NCBI GenBank assembly: GCA_050701635.1 | Contig: JBOGDF010000336.1 | Span: 1-5,847, forward strand | Direction of reading: 5' to 3' | Source: WHSM01 sp050701635 | GTDB lineage: Bacteria; Actinomycetota; Actinomycetes; Mycobacteriales; Micromonosporaceae | DNA: 5,847 nucleotides | Shown here: positions 1-5,033 of the stretch, piece after piece | Position numbering within the stretch: position 1 is the first letter of the stretch | Layout: each line of letters begins with the position of its first letter | The notes under the pieces: generated by a model | Told to the model about the DNA's origin: nothing | Seen by the model: only the letters and a program-made list of their open reading frames with translations | The model's database searches: none | Program-made: the position numbers and the translations under genes

Positions 1-384
1 GTGCCGGCCCTGGCCCGGGGGGTACGGCGGCGCCGCGCCGCCGCGCTCTGGGACTGCGGCGCCGGCCCGCCCACGGCGCGGATGGAGTACACCGCGACCT
101 CGTTCGCCGAGCCGCTGCAGCGGGTCTTCGACGACGTACTGGCTCCGGAGACGGATGTCGACGTCACCCCGTACGCCGAGTCGCGGTATCTGGTGGAGCG
201 GGTCCGCTACCACGGCCGGATCCCGGACCGGCTCGAACACCGGGTGTACGGGCCGGCGATCGCCGCCGCCCGCGCGCTCGGTAGGGCCGGGCGCACCCTG
301 GCCAACGGCAGCGTGCACCGCTATCTCGGGTACGGCTTCGCCGGCGTCGTCGCCCTCTTGATCGTCCTGGCGGTGACCCGGTGA
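1..384 (+). CDS. HyfB/NuoL-like antiporter-type membrane subunit, C-terminal part (5' end outside window)
   Basis: This is the last 127 or so codons of a proton-translocating antiporter-type subunit (HyfB/HycC, NuoL-like) of a hydrogenase-4-like complex in the cytoplasmic membrane. The frame is open to the left edge and the GTG at position 1 lies inside the gene, so the gene is truncated by the window. Family-typical tail motifs are visible: WDCG at residues 17-20, then RMEYTATSFAEPLQRVF (about 27-43), a soluble stretch containing YLVERVRYHGRIPD (about 63-76), NGSVHRYLGYGF (about 102-113), and a final hydrophobic membrane helix (about 108-126). The channel-forming core is upstream and cannot be inspected. 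The TGA stop overlaps the GTG start of the next gene by four bases (GTGA, 381-384), which implies translational coupling. The likely counterpart is M. tuberculosis Rv0083. Family assignment is firm because of the WDCG/YTATSF tail and the neighbouring genes. The ion carried is unknown. Confidence 0.88.
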   Translation: MPALARGVRRRRAAALWDCGAGPPTARMEYTATSFAEPLQRVFDDVLAPETDVDVTPYAESRYLVERVRYHGRIPDRLEHRVYGPAIAAARALGRAGRTLANGSVHRYLGYGFAGVVALLIVLAVTR

Positions 385-1322
385 CTGGGATCGTGGCGAC
401 GCTGGTGCAGGTGGTGGCCGTGGTGGCGGGGGCGCCGCTGCTGCTCGGCGTGATGCGGCAGGTGCGGGCCCGGCTGGAGGGACGGGCCGGCGCCGGCATC
501 GGCCAACCCTGGCGTGACCTGCGGAAACTGTTCCGCCGGCAACCGGTCACCCCGGTCGGTACGGGCTGGGCGTTCCGGCTCGCCCCGCTGATCCTGGTCG
601 GCAGCTCGCTGGTGCTGGCGGCGGTCGTACCGCTGCTGACCACCGCGTCCCCGCTGGACCCGGCGGCGGACCTGTTCGCCGTGGTCGGGCTGCTCGCCCT
701 CGGCACGGTCGCGCTCGCGCTGGCCGCCCTCGACACCGGTACGGCGTTCGGCGGGATGGGCGCCAGCCGGGAGATGACCGTACTGGCGCTGGTGGAGCCG
801 ACCATCCTGCTGGCGGTGTTCGCGCTCTCCGCGCGGGTGGGCTCGACCAACCTGGGCGCGATCGTCACCGCCACGCTGCGCGACCCGATCCGAGTGGTGT
901 CGCCGGCGAGTCTGCTCGCCGCGGTCGCACTCGTGATCGTCACGATCGCCGAGACCGGCCGGCTGCCGGTGGACAACCCGTCGACCCACCTCGAGCTGAC
1001 GATGATCCACGAAGCGATGATCCTGGAGTACGCCGGCGCCGACCTCGCCCTGGTGGAGCTGGCGGCGTCGATGCGGCTGACCGTACTGCTGGGGCTGCTG
1101 GCCTCGCTGTTCGCACCGTGGGGCATCGCCGGCGCCGGGCTGCTCGCGCTGCCGCTGGCGCTGCTGGTGTTCGCAGTCAAGCTCGGCGTCCTCGGTGCCG
1201 CGCTGGCCGCCGCCGAGGTGTTCCTGGCGAAGCTGCGGCTGTTCCGGGTGCCGGAGTTGCTCGCCGGCTCGTTCCTGCTGGCGCTGCTCGCCGTCGCGAC
1301 CTCCTTCTTCTTGGCGGCGTGA
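381..1322 (+). CDS. hycD: HyfC/HycD-like (NuoH-like) membrane anchor subunit of hydrogenase-4-related complex
   Basis: This 313-residue polytopic membrane protein of the NuoH/HycD/HyfC family has the usual length. In this family the subunit docks the soluble catalytic arm onto the membrane arm and lines the path that couples redox chemistry to ion movement. About eight hydrophobic segments are visible (roughly 4-24, 66-87, 98-117, 134-152, 176-190, 233-248, 251-276 and 293-312). Diagnostic loops are GIGQPWRDLRKLF (39-51), DTGTAFGGMGASREM (118-132), ETGRLPVDNPSTHLELTMIH (191-210) followed by EAMILEYAG (211-219), and AKLRLFRVPELL (283-294). The acidic residues of the PVDNP...HLE...HEA loop, typical of the NuoH-type interface, are all kept. 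The GTG start at 381 overlaps the preceding stop by four bases and places the first transmembrane helix at the N-terminus. No strong Shine-Dalgarno is seen, consistent with coupled translation. The name hycD follows the mycobacterial locus; hyfC is equivalent. Confidence 0.93.
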   Translation: MTGIVATLVQVVAVVAGAPLLLGVMRQVRARLEGRAGAGIGQPWRDLRKLFRRQPVTPVGTGWAFRLAPLILVGSSLVLAAVVPLLTTASPLDPAADLFAVVGLLALGTVALALAALDTGTAFGGMGASREMTVLALVEPTILLAVFALSARVGSTNLGAIVTATLRDPIRVVSPASLLAAVALVIVTIAETGRLPVDNPSTHLELTMIHEAMILEYAGADLALVELAASMRLTVLLGLLASLFAPWGIAGAGLLALPLALLVFAVKLGVLGAALAAAEVFLAKLRLFRVPELLAGSFLLALLAVATSFFLAA

Positions 1323-1324
1323 CC

Positions 1325-1987
1325 ATGACCGACATCGGGTACGTACAGGCGCTGGATCTGGCGGCCGGGGTGTTCCTGCTCACCGCGGTCGGGATGCTGT
1401 GGCGCCGGGAGCTGTCGGCGATGATCCGGCTGCTCGCCGCGCAGGGCATCGCGCTGGCGGCGATGGTGCTGGTGCTCGGCGTCCACGAGGCCGACCCGGA
1501 GCTGATCGGGGTCGCGGTCGGGCTCGGGGCGCTGCGCGCCGGGCTGCTGCCGTGGCTGGCCCGGCGTGCCGTCGGCACCGCGCCCGCGGAGCAGCGCGAG
1601 ACCCGTCCGGTGGTCAACATCGCGACCTCGCTGCTGGCCGCCGCGGGGCTGTCGCTGCTGGCGTACGCGGTGACCCGTCCCCTGGTCGAGCTTGCACCCT
1701 CCCCCGCCACCCAGGCGCTGCCGGTGGCGGTGACCGTGGTGCTGATCGGGTTCTTCGTGCTGGTGACCCGGCGCCGGGCGATCTCCCAGGTCGTGGGGCT
1801 GCTGCTGCTCGACAACGGCATCACCGCGGCGGCGTTCCTCGCCACGTCCGGGGTGCCGCTGATCGTCGAGCTGGGCGTCTCGTTCGACCTGCTGCTGGCC
1901 GTACTGGTGTTGCAGCTGCTGACCGTACGGCTGCGCACCGCGTTCGGCACCACCGACCTCGACGAGCTGCGGGAGCTGCGCGACTGA
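1325..1987 (+). CDS. hycP: HyfE/HycP-like (NuoK-like) membrane subunit
   Basis: This 220-residue hydrophobic protein of the HyfE/HycP family matches the usual length of about 215-220. It is a small membrane-arm subunit whose C-terminal half resembles NuoK of complex I. Hydrophobic segments lie near 7-25, 38-53, 59-78, 98-117, 131-148, 155-173 and 180-202. The family signature is in the C-terminal half: RRRAISQVVGLLLLDNG (149-165), GVPLIVELGVSFDLLLAVLV (176-195), and the acidic tail TTDLDELRELRD. Glu182 sits where NuoK has its second conserved membrane glutamate. The LENG found in many HyfE proteins reads LDNG here, with Asp163 replacing Glu. The ATG at 1325, two bases after the preceding stop, was chosen. 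An in-frame GTG at 1319 would make a 222-residue product and a four-base GTGA overlap like two other junctions here, so the exact start is uncertain. The stop overlaps the next ATG by one base (TGATG). Confidence 0.9.
   Translation: MTDIGYVQALDLAAGVFLLTAVGMLWRRELSAMIRLLAAQGIALAAMVLVLGVHEADPELIGVAVGLGALRAGLLPWLARRAVGTAPAEQRETRPVVNIATSLLAAAGLSLLAYAVTRPLVELAPSPATQALPVAVTVVLIGFFVLVTRRRAISQVVGLLLLDNGITAAAFLATSGVPLIVELGVSFDLLLAVLVLQLLTVRLRTAFGTTDLDELRELRD
1971..1975 (+). promoter_or_regulatory. Probable ribosome binding site for the HyfF-like gene
   Basis: A GGGAG inside the end of the HyfE-like gene lies 11 bases before the ATG at 1987. The spacing is slightly long, but the site supports this start, which also forms a TGATG junction with the preceding stop. 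Confidence 0.5.
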
Positions 1988-3480
1988 TGGACACCGTGCT
2001 GTTACTCGCCCCGATCGGGCTCTCGCTGCTGGCCGCCGCCGGGCATGGGCTGGCCGGCTGGCGGCGTACCACCGGGTGGGCCGGGGTGGCCGCCACCGCG
2101 CTGCTGCTCGGGGTCGCCGTGGCGCTCGCGGTCACCGTGCAGCGGGACGGCCCGGTCTCCGCGCTCGGCGGGCTGCTGCGCGCCGACGCGCTGTCGGGAT
2201 GGATGCTGCTCGTGGTCGGCGCGGTCGCGCTGCTCGCCTGCTGGGCCAGCCCCAGCTACCTGGCCGTCGCCCACGCCGGCCCGGCAGCGGCCACAACCAG
2301 CGGTGAGGCGCTGCCGGCGAACCGGGCTCGGTGGTACGGGATCCTGCTGCACCTGTTCATCGCGGCGATGAGCACCGCCGTGCTGGCCGGGAACCTCGGG
2401 CTGCTGTGGGTCGCGATCGAGGCCACCACGATCGTGACCGCGTTCCTGGTCGGGCACCACCGGTCGCGTACCGCCCTGGAGGCGGCCTGGAAGTACGTGG
2501 TGATCTGCTCGGCGGCGATCGCGATCGCGTTCCTCGGCACCATGCTGCTCTACTACGCCGCCCGCCACGCCGGGCTCTCCGCCGACGCGGCCCTGGACTG
2601 GCGTACGGTCGCCGACCACGCGGGCGAGCTGGACCCGTCGGTGACCCGGATCGCGATCGGGCTGGCGGTGCTCGGGTTCGGCGCCAAGGCGGGGCTGGTG
2701 CCGCTGCACGCCTGGCTGCCCGACGCGCACAGCCAGGCGCCGGCGCCGATCTCGGCGCTGATGTCCGGGGTGCTGCTGTCGGTGGCGTTCTACGCGGTGC
2801 TGCGGTTCAAGGCGGTCGCCGACGCGGCGCTCGGGGTCGGGTACCTGCGGGGGCTGCTGCTGGTGCTGGCCCTGGCCACCCTTGCCCTGGCGGCGGTGCT
2901 GCTGCTCGGCCAGCGCGACTACAAGCGGATGTTGGCGTACTCGTCGATGGAGCACATGGCGCTGCTGGCGGTGGGCGCGGCCGCGGGCGGGCCGCTCGCG
3001 ATCAGCGCGGTGCTGCTGCACATCGCCGGGCACGGGCTGGCGAAGAGCGTGGCGTTCCTCGGCTCCGGCCACCTGCTGCGTACCGAGGGCACCACCGAGA
3101 TCGCGGCGGTACGCGGTCTGGCCGGCCGTACCCCGCTGCTCGCCGGGGTGTACGGCCTGGCCGTACTGGCGCTGCTCGGGTTGCCGCCGTCAGCGGTGTT
3201 CGCCAGTCAGCTCGGCATCGCGCGGGCCGGCTTCACCGCCGGGATCGGCTGGGCGGTAGCGGTCGCGCTGCTGCTGGCACTGGTCGGCTTCGCGGCGATC
3301 GCCGCCCGTACCAGTGGAATGCTCCTGGGTTCTTCCGACAGCCCCACCGCCGCGCTGAGCCGGACCGCGGCCGCCCCGCTGGTCACCGGGCTGGTCGCGG
3401 TGGCCGCGCTCGGAGTCGCGGCCTGGCCGCTGACCTCCCTGCTGTACGGCGCCGCCAGCGTCCTGGGAGCAACGCCGTGA
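1987..3480 (+). CDS. hycQ: HyfF/HycQ-like (NuoM/NuoN-like) antiporter-type membrane subunit
   Basis: This 497-residue polytopic membrane protein of the proton-translocating antiporter family (NuoL/M/N, MrpA/D) is of usual length for HyfF/HycQ. Functional landmarks are in order: WVAIEATTIVTAFLV (141-155), with Glu145 at the TM5 glutamate position; Lys169 in AAWKYVVIC; Lys234 in the TM7 motif GFGAKAGLVPLHAWLPDAHS (230-249); APAPISALMSG (251-261); QRDYKRMLAYSSMEHM (309-324); and His345, His349 and Lys353 in LLHIAGHGLAKS (343-354), the TM10-11 region. These Glu/Lys/His residues form the half-channel relay in related subunits, so an ion-pumping role is plausible. One deviation is GLPPSAVFASQLG (398-410), where the last conserved TM12 ionisable position (usually Glu in SEF/GEF) is Gln408. 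The ATG at 1987 overlaps the upstream stop by one base and has a GGGAG upstream. An in-frame extension upstream to 1195 is only a shadow of the two preceding genes. The stop overlaps the next GTG by four bases. Confidence 0.93.
   Translation: MDTVLLLAPIGLSLLAAAGHGLAGWRRTTGWAGVAATALLLGVAVALAVTVQRDGPVSALGGLLRADALSGWMLLVVGAVALLACWASPSYLAVAHAGPAAATTSGEALPANRARWYGILLHLFIAAMSTAVLAGNLGLLWVAIEATTIVTAFLVGHHRSRTALEAAWKYVVICSAAIAIAFLGTMLLYYAARHAGLSADAALDWRTVADHAGELDPSVTRIAIGLAVLGFGAKAGLVPLHAWLPDAHSQAPAPISALMSGVLLSVAFYAVLRFKAVADAALGVGYLRGLLLVLALATLALAAVLLLGQRDYKRMLAYSSMEHMALLAVGAAAGGPLAISAVLLHIAGHGLAKSVAFLGSGHLLRTEGTTEIAAVRGLAGRTPLLAGVYGLAVLALLGLPPSAVFASQLGIARAGFTAGIGWAVAVALLLALVGFAAIAARTSGMLLGSSDSPTAALSRTAAAPLVTGLVAVAALGVAAWPLTSLLYGAASVLGATP
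3465..3469 (+). promoter_or_regulatory. Ribosome binding site deciding the start of the HycE-like gene
   Basis: A GGGAG at the end of the HyfF-like gene lies seven bases before GTG 3477. It is the clearest Shine-Dalgarno in the window and fixes the start of the soluble subunit gene, whose reading frame is otherwise open far upstream (to about 2331). Confidence 0.7.
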
Positions 3481-4988
3481 CCAGCGAAGACATCACCGCA
3501 GAGAGCTTGCCGCGACGGGCCGGCGAGCTGCTGTCCGGCGGCTACCGGCTGGCGCTGGTGGCCGGCCACGACGACGGCCCACAGCTGCGGGTGGTGTACC
3601 TGTTCCTGGCGCCGCACCCGGCTCCCCGGGTGGAGCTGGTGCTGCCGGTCGACGCCGCCGACCCGGTGGTCCCGAGCCTGGCGGCGCGGTCGTTCGCCGC
3701 CGGCCGCTTCGAGCGCGAGCTGCGCGACCTGTACGGCATCACCCCCGCCGGCCACCCGCTGCCCCGCCGGCTGGTACGCCATCCGCACTGGCCCGAGGAC
3801 TGGCACCCGATGCGACAGGACGCGCCGCCGCCGGAGTTCGCGCCGGGCGAGGCGACACCGGGCTTCCTCACCGTCGAAGGCCGCGGGGTGTACGAGATCC
3901 CGGTCGGCCCGGTGCACGCCGGCCTGATCGAGCCCGGCCACTTCCGGTTCTCCGTGGTCGGCGAGACCATCCTGAAACTCAAGGCCCGGCTCTGGTACGT
4001 CCACAAAGGAATCGAGCAGCTGTTCCAGGGGCGCGAGCCCGCCGCGGGGCTGCCGCTGGCGGAACGGATCTCCGGTGACACGTCGGTCGGGCACGCGCTG
4101 GCGTACTGCCAGGCGGTCGAGGAGGCGCTGGACCTGCCGGTCGGCGACGACGCGCGGCGGGCGCGGGCGATCCTGCTGGAGCTGGAACGGCTCTACAACC
4201 ACGTCGGCGACATCGGCGCGCTCTGCAACGACGTCGGACACGGCATCCTGCACGCGCACGCGCTGCGGATCCGGGAAGCCCTGCTGCGGCTCAACGCCGA
4301 GACCAGCGGCCACCGGCTGCTGCGCGGCGCGGTCCACCTCGGCGGTACGGCGCTGCGCAGCGTGCCGCACCCCGACCGGCTCGCCGCGATCGCCGCCGAC
4401 GTGCGGGAAGTGGTCGGGTTGGCGCTCGGCAACACGCTGGTCGCGGAGCGGTTCACCGGCACCGCCGTACTGACCACCGCCGAGGCCGCCGATCTCGGCA
4501 CCCTCGGGTACGTGGCCCGCGCCAGCGGCATCGACACCGACGCGCGGCGCGACCACCCCACCCTGGACCTGGATCAGTTCGACCTGGAGCTGGCCGACGT
4601 ACTGACGGTGCCGAGGCAGGAACGCGGCGACGTGATGGCGCGGTTCCAGCAGCGGGTCGCCGAGCTGGACGCCTCGTTCGCGTTGCTGGACGTACTGTGC
4701 CGCACCGTGACGCCGGGGGCGGTGAACGTACCGCCGCCGTCGGTGCCGACCCCGGCCGGGCCGGTGTCGGCCGAGCCGGTGTCGGGGGTCGGAATCGTCG
4801 AGGGCTGGCGCGGCACGATCGTGCACCGGGTCGAGCTGGGCCCCGGCGGCGTGACCCGCAACAAGATCGTCGACCCCTCGTGGTTCAACTGGCCGGCGCT
4901 GCCGGTGGCGCTCGCGGAGACGATCGTCCCGGACTTCCCGCTGGTCAACAAGAGCTTCAACCTCTCGTACGCCGGCAACGACCTGTAG
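3477..4988 (+). CDS. hycE: HycE/HyfG-like NuoC-NuoD fusion subunit lacking the Ni-Fe cysteines (Ehr-type)
   Basis: This 503-residue soluble subunit has a NuoC-like domain (about 10-115, signature FERELRDLYGITPAGHP, 78-93) fused to a NuoD/[NiFe] large-subunit-like domain (about 135-503). Conserved parts of the second domain are VGPVHAGLIEPGHFRF (143-158), WYVHKGIEQLFQGR (173-186), LELERLYNHVGDIGALCNDV (234-253) and a terminal NKSFNLSYAGNDL (491-503). In true group 4 hydrogenases the metal is held by RxCGxCxxxH and DPCxxC. Here these read RISGDTSVGH (197-206) and DPSWFN (466-471), so all four ligands are gone (Ser199, Thr202, Ser468, Asn471). The protein has only three cysteines (211, 250, 408), none in a CxxC pair. 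It is therefore unlikely to oxidise or make hydrogen and fits the Ehr complexes; its real redox partner is unknown. A Pro/Ala/Val-rich linker (about 417-437) precedes the C-terminal domain. The GTG start overlaps the HyfF-like stop by four bases and has a good GGGAG. The likely counterpart is M. tuberculosis Rv0087. Confidence 0.92.
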   Translation: MTSEDITAESLPRRAGELLSGGYRLALVAGHDDGPQLRVVYLFLAPHPAPRVELVLPVDAADPVVPSLAARSFAAGRFERELRDLYGITPAGHPLPRRLVRHPHWPEDWHPMRQDAPPPEFAPGEATPGFLTVEGRGVYEIPVGPVHAGLIEPGHFRFSVVGETILKLKARLWYVHKGIEQLFQGREPAAGLPLAERISGDTSVGHALAYCQAVEEALDLPVGDDARRARAILLELERLYNHVGDIGALCNDVGHGILHAHALRIREALLRLNAETSGHRLLRGAVHLGGTALRSVPHPDRLAAIAADVREVVGLALGNTLVAERFTGTAVLTTAEAADLGTLGYVARASGIDTDARRDHPTLDLDQFDLELADVLTVPRQERGDVMARFQQRVAELDASFALLDVLCRTVTPGAVNVPPPSVPTPAGPVSAEPVSGVGIVEGWRGTIVHRVELGPGGVTRNKIVDPSWFNWPALPVALAETIVPDFPLVNKSFNLSYAGNDL

Positions 4989-5020
4989 CCGCGCCCGGTG
5001 CGAGCTCAGCCGGTGCGGCT
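4987..5020. terminator. Possible hairpin terminator in the convergent gap
   Basis: AGCCGC (4987-4992) is a perfect inverted match to GCGGCT (5015-5020). Inside it CCGG (4995-4998) can pair with CCGG (5010-5013), giving about ten base pairs with a small bulge and an 11-base loop. A competing compact hairpin, AGCCG-GTG-CGGCT (5008-5020), uses the same right arm. No T-tract follows on either strand, which is common in GC-rich actinobacteria. The hairpin starts on the last bases of the HycE-like stop and could serve both convergent genes. Random pairing in such GC-rich DNA is a real alternative. Confidence 0.3.
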
Positions 5021-5033
5021 CACTGGCGGCGGC

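Noticed and set aside
1118..1324. Earlier in-frame start for the HyfE-like protein at 1118
   Set aside because: It would overlap the well-conserved C-terminus of the HyfC-like gene and adds Arg/Ala-rich shadow sequence with no family match.
164..1486. Minus-strand open frame of 440 codons opposite the HyfC-like gene
   Set aside because: It is an antisense shadow of a conserved membrane protein gene, rich in Ser/Arg/Thr and without domain character.
2331..3476. N-terminal extension of the HycE-like frame back to ATG 2331 (885 residues)
   Set aside because: The extension reads through the HyfF-like gene as low-complexity Arg/Gly/Ala sequence. The GTG at 3477 has a good ribosome binding site and begins the NuoC-like domain.
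3207..4826. Long minus-strand open frame of 539 codons opposite the HycE-like gene
   Set aside because: Long antisense frames are expected in very GC-rich DNA. Its product is Arg/Gln/Val-rich with no recognisable motif, while the plus strand carries conserved NuoC/NuoD motifs.
3477..4988. Calling the HycE-like protein a functional [NiFe] hydrogenase or formate hydrogenlyase large subunit
   Set aside because: Both CxxC ligand pairs are absent, and no formate dehydrogenase, ferredoxin-like subunit or maturation gene is in the window.
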